A stretch of 64,000 nucleotides of DNA from Microtetraspora sp. NBRC 16547 (GTDB taxonomy: Bacteria > Actinomycetota > Actinomycetes > Streptosporangiales > Streptosporangiaceae), in the NCBI RefSeq assembly GCF_030268965.1, contig NZ_BSSE01000006.1:124001-188000 (forward strand). The letters are read 5' to 3'. The translations under genes were made by a program, and so were the position numbers. A model generated the notes under the pieces. The model was not told the DNA's origin. It made no database searches and saw only the letters and a list, made by a program, of their open reading frames with translations. Positions 48,057 to 56,998 of this stretch are shown in pieces; the stretch's first letter is position 1; each line of letters begins with the position of its first letter.

Positions 48057-48959
48057 TCACGACGAGGCCCGGCGGGGGACGAGCGTGAGGAGCGTCGCCT
48101 CCGGCGGGCAGGCGAACCGGACCGGCGCGTACGGTGATGTGCCGAGGCCGGCCGACACGTGCAGCCACGCGCTCTCGTGCCGGCTCAGCCCCTTGACGCG
48201 GGCCCGGTCGATGCCGCAGTTCGTCACCAGCGCCCCGTAGAAGGGGATGCACAGCTGGCCGCCGTGGGTGTGACCGGCGAGCAGGAGCTGGTACCCGTCG
48301 GCGGCGAACCGTGACATGTTCCGCGGCTCGGGCGAATGCATGACACCCAGCCGCAGATCGGCGTCTGCGGGTGCGGGACCGGCGATCTCGTCGTACCGGT
48401 CGCGGTCGATGTGCGAGTCGTGGATGCCGCCGACATGGACGTCCAGATCGCCCACCTTCAGACGGGCCGTCGCGTTGTTCATGTCGAGCCATCCCGCCGC
48501 CGTCATCGCGGAGCCCAGCTCGTCCCAGGGCAGGTTCGGGATGATCTCTCGGGCGTCGTTCTTGGACGTACGCCAGAGGTACCTGGCGGGGTTCTTGGGC
48601 CGTGGGGCGTAAAGGTCGTTCGACCCGTACACGAACATGCCGGGCCGGTCGAGCAGAGGCTCGACAGCGTGCATGTAGGCGGGAATCGCGTCCGGGTGAG
48701 CCAGCGTGTCGCCGGTGTTCACCACCAGGTCCGGCTGGAGGGACGCCAGGGAACGAACCCAGGCGATCAGCCGGGACCGCCCCGGGGTGAGATGCAGGTC
48801 GGAGATCTGCAGGATTCGGACCGGCCGTTGCCCGGGATCGAGCACAGGCACGTCGAAGCGTCGCAGCCGGAACCAGTTCCGTTCCACGATGGAGGCGTAA
48901 CCGAGACCGGCCACGCCGAGGCCGAACAGGGACAAGGGAACCGCGACAGCTTTCCTCAC
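48057..48959 (-). CDS. Membrane-anchored metallophosphoesterase
   Basis: A 300-residue protein. One N-terminal membrane helix (VPLSLFGLGVAGLGYASI) precedes a calcineurin-like phosphoesterase domain with QISDLHLTPG, NTGDTLAH, YGSNDLY (where GNHD is usual, the Asn-His changed to Ser-Asn), GGIHDSH, and LLAGHTHGGQ. The order matches Rv3683 of M. tuberculosis next to ponA2. Role not established; cell-envelope or nucleotide phosphate hydrolysis is likely. Confidence 0.9.
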   Translation of the reverse strand: MRKAVAVPLSLFGLGVAGLGYASIVERNWFRLRRFDVPVLDPGQRPVRILQISDLHLTPGRSRLIAWVRSLASLQPDLVVNTGDTLAHPDAIPAYMHAVEPLLDRPGMFVYGSNDLYAPRPKNPARYLWRTSKNDAREIIPNLPWDELGSAMTAAGWLDMNNATARLKVGDLDVHVGGIHDSHIDRDRYDEIAGPAPADADLRLGVMHSPEPRNMSRFAADGYQLLLAGHTHGGQLCIPFYGALVTNCGIDRARVKGLSRHESAWLHVSAGLGTSPYAPVRFACPPEATLLTLVPRRASS

Positions 48960-49053
48960 ACTGCCATCATGCCCGACCAGGGCGGCGACTCAGGGATAAC
49001 GCTCAGGGATAACAAGGCGAGAACCGATCCGCCGAGACGGCAAGATGGACTCT

Positions 49054-49509
49054 ATGAGTGCGTTGAAGGACAAGCTGAAGGCCGATCTCTCGGCTTCGAT
49101 GAAGGCCCGTGACGAGGTACGCCTCCGGACCATCCGGATGGCCCTGGCCGCCGTCAACGTCGAGGAGGTGGCGGGCAAGGAGTCCCGCGAGCTCTCCGAC
49201 GAGGAGATCATCAAGGTCCTGACCCGGGAGGCGAAGAAGCGTCGGGAGGCTTCCGAGGCGTTCGCGAACGCCGGGCGCGCCGAGCAGGCGCAGGCCGAGC
49301 TGGACGAGCAGGCCGTCCTTGAGGAGTACCTCCCCGCGCAGTTGTCCGATGACGAGTTGAACCGCCTCGTGGCCGAGGCGATCGCGGAGAGCGGCGCCGA
49401 GGGTCCCAAGGCGATGGGCCAGGTCATGAAGGTCCTCAACCCGAAAATCGCGGGCCGTGCCGAGGGCGGCCGCGTCGCCCAGGCCGTCCGAGCCCGGCTC
49501 GCCGGCTGA
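49054..49509 (+). CDS. GatB/YqeY-domain protein
   Basis: A 151-residue helical protein. LKDKLKADLSASMKARDEVRLRTIRMALAAV, then EIIKVLTREAKKRREASEAF, AVLEEYLPAQLSDDEL and KAMGQVMKVLNPKIAGRAEGGRV are the complete YqeY signature. ATG 49054 fits the family start; ATG 49045 is three codons earlier. The YqeY domain binds tRNA in GatB; free-standing proteins are uncharacterised. Conserved in the core, divergent from the phosphoesterase. Confidence 0.92.
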   Translation: MSALKDKLKADLSASMKARDEVRLRTIRMALAAVNVEEVAGKESRELSDEEIIKVLTREAKKRREASEAFANAGRAEQAQAELDEQAVLEEYLPAQLSDDELNRLVAEAIAESGAEGPKAMGQVMKVLNPKIAGRAEGGRVAQAVRARLAG

Positions 49510-49544
49510 CCGGGACCGGCGCGCGCCGCATCCGGCGTCGGACC

Positions 49545-49668
49545 TCGCGCCGGACCTCACGCCGGACCGCGTACGAACGCGCGTCGAACCTTGCGCTGGA
49601 CCGCGTACGAACGCGCGTCGAACCTTGCGCTGGACCGCGTACGAACGCGCGTCGAACCTCGCGTCGGC
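49545..49668. repeat. Tandem 34-bp repeat, about three copies
   Basis: The unit begins GACCGCGTACGAACGCGCGT and continues CGAACCTTGCGCTG. Units start at 49565, 49599 and 49633, exactly 34 bp apart. Half copies precede and follow. Each unit carries the palindrome ACGCGCGT and the near palindrome GCGTACG. It lies in the 270-bp space between the YqeY gene and the end of the PBP gene, with no coding role evident. Confidence 0.85.
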
Positions 49669-49782
49669 GCCGCGTATCGACCGCGCATGGAACCGCGTAC
49701 GGGACTGCTGGGCGGGGCTGGAAACGCGTCGTGGGCCGGCGATGGAGACCGCCGGCCCACGAGTGTCGCGTGAGAAGACTTC

Positions 49783-52020
49783 TCAGTTGTCGAGGATGAT
49801 GGGGCCGCCGTCGTTCCAGTGACCGCGACCGTTGCCCCGGCCGTTGTTGCCTCCGCCGTTGCCTCTGCCGTTGTCCCCGCGGTTGTCCCCGTGGTCGCCG
49901 CCCCGATCGTCACGGGCCGGACGACGAGGCGCGCACTGCTGGCTGCAGCCGCCGAACCGTGACATGTCCGGCGGGATGAACGATGTGGCCTTGACGTCCT
50001 TGAGCGCCCCCAGCATCGTCTCCTTCCAGATCGGGCCCGGGATGGTCGCCCCGAACACCGAGCCGTAGGCACGCCCGCCCATGACCTGGCCACTCAGCGG
50101 GTAGCGCACCGGGCCGCGGGGGTCGCCGAGGCTGACCGCTCCGGCCAGGTCCGGGGTGTATCCCGCGAACCAGACGGTCCGGGACTGGTCGCCGGTGCCG
50201 GTCTTGCCGGCCGCGTCCCTGCCGATGCCGCCGACGCCCGCCATGGTGCCCTTGGTGAACACGCCTTCGAGGATGTGGCTGGTCGCGTCCGCGATCTCCG
50301 GCTCGACGGCCTGCTTGCACTCGGGCTTGAACGCCGTGACCTTGCCGAACCGGTCGACGATCTCCGTGATCGCCATCGGGGCGCAGTACTTGCCGCGCGC
50401 GCCGAGGGTCGCGTACGCGGACGCCACGGTCACCGGGTCCATCTCGTTGAAGCCGAGGGTGAAGGTCTGGAACTCGCGCAGCTTCTGGCCGTCGGCCCGC
50501 TTGATGCCGAAGTCCTTGGCCGTCTTGACGACGTCGCAGAGGCCGACCTTCCGCTCAAGCGTCATGAAGAAGGTGTTCACCGAACCCCAGGTGCCGGTCT
50601 GCAGGGTCTTGAACCCGCCGTTGCCGCCCTCGGAGTTGTGCTGGGCGACGGTGGGATCGCCGACGTTCTCACCCTTGCAGTTCTTGAAGTCCGAGTAGCC
50701 GTTCGCCTGGAACGTGCCGCCGACGCTGAAGCCATCGTCGAACTTCATGCCCTCCTTGAGGGCGGTGACCAGGGTGAACATCTTGAACGTCGAGCCGGCC
50801 TGGAAGCCGGTGCCGCCGCCGTGCAGGGCGTCCGCCACGACGTTGAACGACATCTCGTTCTTCTTGTGGTTGGTCCCGAACTTGCGGCTCGCCGCCATCG
50901 CGCGGATCGCGCCGGTGCCCGGCTCGATGAGCGCCTCGGACGCGACCGGCTTGTCGGACGTGTGGACGTACTTCTTGATCGCCTTCTCGGCGGCCTTCTG
51001 CATGTCGCGGTTCAGGGTGGTCTTGATGGTCAGGCCGCCCCGGTTGAGGAAATCGCGCCGGGTCTTCTCGTTCTTGCCGAACTGCTCGTCGTGCAGGATC
51101 TCGTTCTGGACGTACAGGCAGAAGTACGGGAACTCGCTCTCCTCGCAACCGCCGGGGATGGGCTTGTCCTTGTACCCGAGCTTCTTGGCCTTGGCCTTCG
51201 TCGCCTCCGCCGTGGTGATGATCTCCAGCTCGGCCATCCGGTCGAGCACGACATTGCGCCGGGCGACCAGCCGGTCCCGGTATGCCTTGCCCAGGTTGGG
51301 GTCGGTGTTGTTCGGGTTCTGCACCGCTCCAGCCAGGGTGGCGGCCTCCACGAGGTTGAGCTCCGACGCGTGCTTGCCGAAGAACCGCTTGGACGCCGCC
51401 TCGATCCCGTAGGATCCGGCCCCGAAGTACGCGATGTTGAGATACCGGTTGAGGATCTCGTCCTTCGAGTACTTCTGCTCGATGGCCATGGCGTAGCGGA
51501 TCTCGTTGAGCTTGCGCGAGAACGTCGGCGCGACGGCCGCGGCCTTGTCCTCATCGGTCTCGGCCTTGTTGTAGATGACCTGCTTGACGTACTGCTGAGT
51601 GATCGAGGAGCCGCCCTGGGTGACGCCACCCGTCGTGAGGTTCTTGACGAGGGCACGGCTCGTGCCCTCCAGATCGAGCGCCCCGTGCTCGTAGAAGCGG
51701 AAATCCTCGATGGCCACGATGGCCTTCCGCATGATCGGCGAAATCTTGTCGAGCGGGACGGACTCGCGGTTCTGGAAGTAGAACTGCGCGATCTGCTTGC
51801 CGCTCGCGTCGAGCAGCGTGGTCTTCTCGGGAAGCGGAGGCTCGTCGAGGTCCTCCGGAGCGATGTTCAGCTCTTCCTTGACGGACTTCACCGTGATACC
51901 CGCACCGCCGACAGCCGGTAGCGCGATGGCCGCCGCCAGCACCCCCGCCGCACCAGCGGCGGCGAACAGCCGCAGGACGGTAGCGAACGCCGTTGCCTGA
52001 GCTTTGCCTTTAGCTTGCAC
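49783..52020 (-). CDS. ponA2: Bifunctional class A penicillin-binding protein (PonA2-type)
   Basis: A 745-residue protein from GTG 52020. Signal-anchor (LFAAAGAAGVLAAAIALPAV), glycosyltransferase domain with AIEDFRFYEHGALD (~100-112) and GGSSITQQYVKQ, then transpeptidase domain with STFKM (~407, Ser nucleophile), SVN (~478) and GKTGT (~604). It polymerises lipid II and crosslinks peptides outside the membrane. Synteny with M. tuberculosis ponA2 supports the name. The end lacks a PASTA domain and is instead ~40 residues of Gly/Asn/Asp/Arg low-complexity sequence. Confidence 0.92.
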   Translation of the reverse strand: MQAKGKAQATAFATVLRLFAAAGAAGVLAAAIALPAVGGAGITVKSVKEELNIAPEDLDEPPLPEKTTLLDASGKQIAQFYFQNRESVPLDKISPIMRKAIVAIEDFRFYEHGALDLEGTSRALVKNLTTGGVTQGGSSITQQYVKQVIYNKAETDEDKAAAVAPTFSRKLNEIRYAMAIEQKYSKDEILNRYLNIAYFGAGSYGIEAASKRFFGKHASELNLVEAATLAGAVQNPNNTDPNLGKAYRDRLVARRNVVLDRMAELEIITTAEATKAKAKKLGYKDKPIPGGCEESEFPYFCLYVQNEILHDEQFGKNEKTRRDFLNRGGLTIKTTLNRDMQKAAEKAIKKYVHTSDKPVASEALIEPGTGAIRAMAASRKFGTNHKKNEMSFNVVADALHGGGTGFQAGSTFKMFTLVTALKEGMKFDDGFSVGGTFQANGYSDFKNCKGENVGDPTVAQHNSEGGNGGFKTLQTGTWGSVNTFFMTLERKVGLCDVVKTAKDFGIKRADGQKLREFQTFTLGFNEMDPVTVASAYATLGARGKYCAPMAITEIVDRFGKVTAFKPECKQAVEPEIADATSHILEGVFTKGTMAGVGGIGRDAAGKTGTGDQSRTVWFAGYTPDLAGAVSLGDPRGPVRYPLSGQVMGGRAYGSVFGATIPGPIWKETMLGALKDVKATSFIPPDMSRFGGCSQQCAPRRPARDDRGGDHGDNRGDNGRGNGGGNNGRGNGRGHWNDGGPIILDN

Positions 52021-52279
52021 GTTACTAAGGGTACGCGGATCGCGGCACTCAATCGCTACCGGCAGGCGCTCACTTTACATTCGCCCCTGACGGGGAGGAC
52101 TAGTCATTCCCGGCCACATGGCCTGACATGACCATCCGGGAAATTGGTCCGCCCGGGTCTGTCGGCCCGATCGTCATCTTGCGTACGTTCTCCTCTGCGG
52201 CAATGCAACCAGGAGGCTCGACGCCCGCGCCCGTCGGCCGAAATGACGACTGACCACCTTAAGGGGAGTGGGGTCGAAC
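52021..52279. promoter_or_regulatory. Divergent promoter region ponA2/whiB4
   Basis: 259 bp without a gene, separating the GTG of ponA2 from the ATG of the WhiB gene. It contains AT-richer sequence near 52060-52120 (TCACTTTACATTCG, TAGTCATTCC) that should include the two promoters. No long repeats noticed. Confidence 0.5.
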
Positions 52280-52576
52280 ATGTGGATCACGGATTGGACA
52301 TCCCGTGCCGCCTGTCGAGGTGCGGATCCTGACGCTCTCTTTGTGCAGGGCGCCGCGCAGAACCGGGCGAAACTGATCTGCCGGGGATGCCCGGTCCGTA
52401 CCGAGTGCCTCGCCGATGCGCTGGACAACCGCATCGAGTTCGGGGTGTGGGGCGGGATGACCGAGCGGGAACGCCGCGCGCTGCTGAGGCGCCGGCCCGA
52501 TGTGAACTCCTGGCGCGACCTGCTGGAGTCGGCCAAGGAAGAGTACGAGCGAACCAACGAGCTCATCGCCGGATGA
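52280..52576 (+). CDS. whiB4: WhiB-family iron-sulfur regulator (WhiB4-type)
   Basis: A 98-residue protein from ATG 52280 with AAGGGGAG upstream; the GTG at 52268 is less likely. Four conserved cysteines (AACRG, ICRGCPVRTEC) bind a 4Fe-4S cluster, and GVWGGMTERERR is the family turn before the basic C-terminal helix. WhiB proteins sense oxygen, nitric oxide or redox state through the cluster and contact sigma factor region 4. The position beside ponA2 and the paired ATPases is that of WhiB4. Confidence 0.92.
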   Translation: MWITDWTSRAACRGADPDALFVQGAAQNRAKLICRGCPVRTECLADALDNRIEFGVWGGMTERERRALLRRRPDVNSWRDLLESAKEEYERTNELIAG

Positions 52577-52637
52577 GCCGGGGGCTCACCCCCTCCCTCC
52601 TCCAGCGGTTATGACACGCCGGTCAAGACGGGCTGGT

Positions 52638-52675
52638 CATGACGCGCCTGTCATGACGCGCCTGTCATGACGCGA
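52638..52675. repeat. Short tandem 14-bp repeat between convergent genes
   Basis: CATGACGCGCCTGT occurs at 52638-52651 and 52652-52665, with a partial third copy to 52674 and weaker copies before it. It overlaps the last codons of the 52665 ATPase gene, extending its C-terminal end. Confidence 0.7.
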
Positions 52676-53828
52676 GGAGCTCTCCGATCTCGCGCAGCCC
52701 GTCCAGATCGTGCACGTCCTCGGCCATCGCGGGGACGTGGGCGATCGGCACGGTCGGGTGCGCCGACGTGAAGTGCTCCTGCTCGCGCTGCTCCCGGGCG
52801 GCCAGCTGCATCCGTCCGGCGTGCAGCCGCAGGACGGCGGAGGCCAGCTCGTGCTCGCCACGGGACTCCAGGTCCTCCGCCGCCGCGGTACTCCGGGCGG
52901 CGGACAGGGCGGGCGCCGGCGAGCGGTGCAGGCGGTTGATCACCAGCCCGGCCAGGGGCATCCGCTCCTCGGCCAGCCGCTCGACGAAGTAGGAGGCCTC
53001 GCGGATCGCGTCGCGTTCCGGTGTCGCGACCACGACGAAGGCCGTTCCGGGGGCCTGCAGCAGCTTGTACGTCTGCTCGGCACGCTGTCTGAACCCTCCG
53101 AAGACCGCGTCGAGGGCCGAGACGAACATCTGGATGTCCTTCAGCACCTGGGCGCCGAGCACCTTGGTCAGCGCGCCGGCGACGATGCCGAAACCCGCGT
53201 TGAGCAGCTTGAACGCGCTCCTGCCTCCGACCTTGGCCGGGGCCATCAGGATGCGGATGAGCCGCCCGTCGAGGAACCGCCCGAGGCGTTCCGGCGCGTC
53301 GAGGAAGTCGAGCGCGGACCGGGACGGCGGCGTGTCGACGATGATCAGGTCCCAGTCACCGGACCGGCGGAGCTGGCCCAGCTTCTCCATCGCCATGTAT
53401 TCCTGCGTGCCGGAGAAGCTCGACGACAACGACTGATAAAAGGGATTTGTCAGGATCTGGCGGGCGCGCTCGGGGTCGGCGTGCGCTTCGATGATCTCAT
53501 CGAAGGTCCGCTTCATGTCGAGCATCATCGCGTGCAGCTCGCCCTGTGATCCTCCACGTGAGTCTCCACGTGAGTCCCTGTGGGAGCCGACGCCCTTGAC
53601 CCGGCGCGGGATGTTGTCCAGCTCGGTGAGCCCCATCGACTGGGCCAGCCGCTTCGCGGGGTCCACGGTGAGCACCACGACCGAACGGCCGCGCTCGGCC
53701 GCCCGCAGCCCCAGAGCCGCCGCCGTGGTCGTCTTTCCGACGCCGCCGGAGCCGCAGCACACGATGATGCGCGTGTTCTCGTCGTCGAGGATCGCGTCGA
53801 TGTCCAGAACGGGGGCGATCTTGCTCAC
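52665..53828 (-). CDS. ArsA/GET3-like anion-transporting ATPase (Rv3680-type)
   Basis: A 387-residue P-loop ATPase of the ArsA/GET3/MinD group. Deviant Walker A CCGSGGVGKTTTAAALG (~22-38), switch LTVDPAKRLA, DLIIVDTPPSRSALDFL (Walker B and switch II). The protein continues through RHRSPAPALSAAR-like helices to the end. M. tuberculosis Rv3680 is its positional homologue, and with Rv3679 it forms a membrane-directed complex involved in glycerol metabolism and reductive-stress protection in published work. It has an ATPase partner 67 bp upstream in the same operon. Confidence 0.88.
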   Translation of the reverse strand: MSKIAPVLDIDAILDDENTRIIVCCGSGGVGKTTTAAALGLRAAERGRSVVVLTVDPAKRLAQSMGLTELDNIPRRVKGVGSHRDSRGDSRGGSQGELHAMMLDMKRTFDEIIEAHADPERARQILTNPFYQSLSSSFSGTQEYMAMEKLGQLRRSGDWDLIIVDTPPSRSALDFLDAPERLGRFLDGRLIRILMAPAKVGGRSAFKLLNAGFGIVAGALTKVLGAQVLKDIQMFVSALDAVFGGFRQRAEQTYKLLQAPGTAFVVVATPERDAIREASYFVERLAEERMPLAGLVINRLHRSPAPALSAARSTAAAEDLESRGEHELASAVLRLHAGRMQLAAREQREQEHFTSAHPTVPIAHVPAMAEDVHDLDGLREIGELLAS

Positions 53829-53895
53829 AGCTCAGCCTTTCGACGTCCTGACGTCCGGAGGTGACCGGCGGCCGCCGGGGCCGTACGGGATCGGG

Positions 53896-54900
53896 TCATG
53901 CCGCGCCCTGCGCGCGGATGGCCTCGGCGAGCTCGTACAGCCCGGCCAGGTCGGCGCCGTCGGCGAGCAGCGGCAGCTCGTAGCGCGGCCTCCCGGCCTT
54001 GGCCAGGGACGCGCGTTCCCGCTTCTCGAGCCGCATCCGGTGGGCGTGGTCGGTGACCTCCTCGGCGAGGGCCTGGGCGATCGCCGACGCGTCATCGGGA
54101 CCGCCGACGACGCCGGCCGCCTTCAGCCCCAGCGCGAGCTCCGCCTGGTCGAGGTGGTTCTTGAGCGCCGCGTCCAGCACGTCCTTCGGCAGGCCGATCG
54201 GACGGACCATGTTGATGAAGATCCCGCCGACGGGCAGTTCGGCGGCGTGCAGCTCGGCGATGCCGTCCAGCGTCTCCTGGACCGGCATCTCCTCGAGCAG
54301 CGAGACGAAGTGGACCGCCGTCTCGGGTGAGGCGACGACCCCGCGCACCAGGTCTGCGTGGTTCTTGACGGGGCCGACGCGGGCGAGCCCGGCGACCTCC
54401 TGGGTGACGTTGAGGAAGCGCGTGATCCGCCCGGTGGGCGGCGCGTCCATCACGATCGCGTCGTAGACCCGCCGGCCGGCCTTGTCGCGGCGGCGTACGG
54501 CCTCGCTGGTCTTGCCGGTGACGAGGACGTCTCGCAGGCCGGGGGCGATGGTGGTGGCGAAGTCGACCACGCCCATCCGGGTGAGCGCCTTGCCCATGCG
54601 CTTGAGCCCGTAGAACATCTCGAGGTAGTCGAGCATGGCCTCTTCGGGGTCGATCGCCAGGGCGTACACGTCGCCGCCGCCGGGGGCCACGGCGATCTTC
54701 CGCTCCTCGTACGGCAGGGGCGGCAGGTCGAAGACCTGGGCGATGCCCTGCCTGCCCTCGACCTCGACGAGCAGGACCTTGCGGCCGCCCGCCGCGAGGG
54801 CGAGGGCCAAGGAGGCGGCCACGGTGGTCTTCCCCGTGCCGCCCTTGCCGGTGACGACGTGCAGCCGCACGCCGTCCCAATCGGTGTCCCGAGAGCTCAC
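53896..54900 (-). CDS. ArsA/GET3-like anion-transporting ATPase (Rv3679-type)
   Basis: A 334-residue ATPase. Deviant Walker A TGKGGTGKTTVAASLA (~17-32), LLVEVEGRQGIA, the AIVMDAPPTGRITRFL switch II. Shares the fold of its partner downstream but is clearly diverged (paired paralogues). First gene of the pair, GTG start. Expected to act as a heterodimer with the 52665 product at the membrane; the cargo is unknown. Confidence 0.88.
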   Translation of the reverse strand: MSSRDTDWDGVRLHVVTGKGGTGKTTVAASLALALAAGGRKVLLVEVEGRQGIAQVFDLPPLPYEERKIAVAPGGGDVYALAIDPEEAMLDYLEMFYGLKRMGKALTRMGVVDFATTIAPGLRDVLVTGKTSEAVRRRDKAGRRVYDAIVMDAPPTGRITRFLNVTQEVAGLARVGPVKNHADLVRGVVASPETAVHFVSLLEEMPVQETLDGIAELHAAELPVGGIFINMVRPIGLPKDVLDAALKNHLDQAELALGLKAAGVVGGPDDASAIAQALAEEVTDHAHRMRLEKRERASLAKAGRPRYELPLLADGADLAGLYELAEAIRAQGAA

Positions 54901-55120
54901 GGCTCCTCCTCGCCAAGGGGCGTGGAAATGGCGTCGGCGACGCTGCCGCGCCGGATCGTTCGCTCGCTCCGCTCGCTCACGGTTTGAAGGCTACCCAAAG
55001 GTCACATGTCGATTTCGCGGAGGCTGTCCCTTGAAGACCCTTGCGGTACGCCTTGTGCGCCGATTGGCTTGGGGCAGGCTTCATCGTCTTTACACAACGG
55101 CGTGGAAAGGGGCATCGATC

Positions 55121-56098
55121 GTGGAGTCGGTACTGTACGCGTTTGTCCTGATATTAACGATCTTTGTGCTGATCGTGCTGGCGCGCAGCATCCGGGTCGT
55201 CCAGCAATTCGAGACGGGCATCGTCTTCCGTCTTGGGCGCATCCAGTCGAAGGTCAGGGGGCCCGGACTCCATCTGGTCGCTCCGGTGATCGACCGGATG
55301 CAGAAGGTCAACATGCAGATTGTCACGATGGGCATCCCCGCACAGGAGGGGATCACCCGTGACAACGTCTCGGTCCGGGTCGACGCCGTCGTGTACTTCC
55401 GGGTCATCGATCCGATCAAGGCCGTCGTCAACGTGCAGAACTACCTGTTCGCGGTGTCGCAGGTCGCCCAGACGTCGCTGCGCTCTGTCATCGGCCAGTC
55501 CGAGCTGGACCAGCTCCTCTCCGACCGTGACGAGCTCAACGCCCGGCTGAAGAACGTCATCGACGAGCCGACCGAGGGGCCGTGGGGCGTCAGGATCGAG
55601 CGGGTCGAGATCAAGGATGTGGCGCTCCCCGAGGGCATGAAGCGGTCGATGTCCCGCCAGGCCGAGGCCGAGCGCGAGCGCCGCGCCCGCATCATCACGG
55701 CGGACGGCGAGTTCCAGGCGTCCAAGCGGCTGGCCGCGGCGGCCAAGGAGATGTCGTCCGATCCCGCCGCGCTGCAGCTGCGCCTGCTGCAGACCGTGGT
55801 GGAGGTCGCCGCAGAGAAGAACAGCACGCTGGTCATGCCGCTGCCCGTCGAGATGCTGCGCTTCTTCGACCGGATGGCCCCGGACGCGGCTCAGGCCGCG
55901 CAGGCTCAGGCCGCGCAGGCTGGGCAGGCTCCGGCGGGACCGGAGGAGCCGGAGCCGGTGGACGAGGCCATCGACGAGCTGCCCGCCATCGAGTCCCAGG
56001 TACCCGTTCCCGGGCTCTCCGGCATCCCCGGCGCCACGGAGCAGGCCGACCACGCCCCCACGGTTCAGAACCCTGTCTGGAACCGCGACGCCCCCTGA
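55121..56098 (+). CDS. SPFH/band-7 membrane protein (slipin-like)
   Basis: A 325-residue protein from GTG 55121 with AAAGGGG upstream. N-terminal membrane helix (VLYAFVLILTIFVLIVLARS), then the SPFH domain: VVQQFETGIVFRLGRIQSKVRGPGLHLVAPVIDR, DNVSVRVDAVVYFRVIDP, and the slipin end GVRIERVEIKDVALPEGMKRSMSRQAEAERERRARII. The C-terminal 80 residues are an Ala/Gln/Pro/Glu-rich tail. Such proteins form oligomeric membrane scaffolds. A partner NfeD gene, often adjacent, is not present. It is an addition relative to the mycobacterial order. Confidence 0.92.
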   Translation: MESVLYAFVLILTIFVLIVLARSIRVVQQFETGIVFRLGRIQSKVRGPGLHLVAPVIDRMQKVNMQIVTMGIPAQEGITRDNVSVRVDAVVYFRVIDPIKAVVNVQNYLFAVSQVAQTSLRSVIGQSELDQLLSDRDELNARLKNVIDEPTEGPWGVRIERVEIKDVALPEGMKRSMSRQAEAERERRARIITADGEFQASKRLAAAAKEMSSDPAALQLRLLQTVVEVAAEKNSTLVMPLPVEMLRFFDRMAPDAAQAAQAQAAQAGQAPAGPEEPEPVDEAIDELPAIESQVPVPGLSGIPGATEQADHAPTVQNPVWNRDAP

Positions 56099-56177
56099 AG
56101 CGCGGGCGATCCGCCCCCCGTGCCCGCCGGTGACATCCCCTCGGGCGCGGGGCGCGAGCCGTCGATAACCTGGCCCC

Positions 56178-56330
56178 ATGACCAAGTGGGAATACGTCAC
56201 GGTGCCGTTGCTGACGCACGCGACGAAACAGATTCTTGACAACTGGGGCGAAGACGGCTGGGAGCTGGTCTCCGTCATTCCAGGGCCGAACCCCGAGCAG
56301 CTCGTCGCCTACATGAAGCGGGAGAAGTGA
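56178..56330 (+). CDS. DUF4177 small protein
   Basis: Only 50 residues. KWEYVTVPLLTHATKQILDNWGEDGWELVSVIPG is the DUF4177 pattern of one helix between strands, and the end LVAYMKREK completes the beta sheet. The stop overlaps the RidA start (TGATG), so the two are coupled. The equivalent small gene lies beside the RidA gene in mycobacteria. Function unknown. Confidence 0.85.
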   Translation: MTKWEYVTVPLLTHATKQILDNWGEDGWELVSVIPGPNPEQLVAYMKREK

Positions 56331-56791
56331 TGACCACCCCTGAAAAGCGCATCGCCGACCTTGGGCTGACCCTGCCCGAAGTGGTGGCCCCTCTCGCCGC
56401 CTACGTGCCCGTCGTACGCACGGGCGACTATGTCTACACCTCCGGTCAGCTTCCCATGGTCGGTGGCAAGCTCGCCGTGACCGGCAAGGTCGGCGCCGAG
56501 GTCTCCGCCGAGGACGCTGCGGCCCAGGCGCGGATCTGCGCGCTGAACGCCCTCGCCGCGCTGAAGTCCGTCGTCGGCGACCTGTCGAACGTCGTCAGGA
56601 TCGTGAAGGTCGTCGCCTTCGTGGCGAGCGCTCCCGGCTTCACCGGCCAGCCGCAGGTCGCCAACGGCGCCAGCGAACTGCTCGGGGAGATCCTCGGAGA
56701 CGCCGGCAAGCACGCGCGCAGCGCCGTCGGCGTGGCGGTCCTGCCGATGGACGCTCCGGTCGAGGTCGAACTGATCGCCGAGGTCCGCTGA
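56330..56791 (+). CDS. ridA: RidA-family reactive imine deaminase
   Basis: A 153-residue RidA/YjgF protein starting at ATG 56330, which shares one base with the DUF4177 stop. GDYVYTSGQLPMVGG, AAQARICALNALAALKSVVG, VVRIVKVVAFVASAPGF and ARSAVGVAVLPMDAPVEVELIA are the family blocks, with the usual Arg replaced in this branch. RidA hydrolyses enamine/imine intermediates from PLP enzymes. The branch matches Rv3678c by position. Confidence 0.9.
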   Translation: MTTPEKRIADLGLTLPEVVAPLAAYVPVVRTGDYVYTSGQLPMVGGKLAVTGKVGAEVSAEDAAAQARICALNALAALKSVVGDLSNVVRIVKVVAFVASAPGFTGQPQVANGASELLGEILGDAGKHARSAVGVAVLPMDAPVEVELIAEVR

Positions 56792-56877
56792 CCCTCCTCG
56801 TACGCGGTGCGGGACCGGCGGGCGCGCCTCGTGACGGGCGTCCCTCGTGACCGTCCGGGCGTTCCCCGCGATCGTGT

Positions 56878-56910
56878 GGGCGTCCCCCGCGCGGTCGCGG
56901 GCGGACGCCC
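56878..56910 (+). terminator. Hairpin terminator after ridA
   Basis: Arms 56878-56890 and 56897-56910 pair with one bulge around a 6-nt loop. It lies between ridA and the NUDIX gene. The remaining ~90 bp hold the NUDIX promoter. Confidence 0.65.
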
Positions 56911-56998
56911 GTCGCGCGTGATCACACCGGCACCGTAGGCGCGTTGACCGAGCGATGTTCTAATGGGTCGCACAGAGCGGCTACCGCGTGGAGGATTC

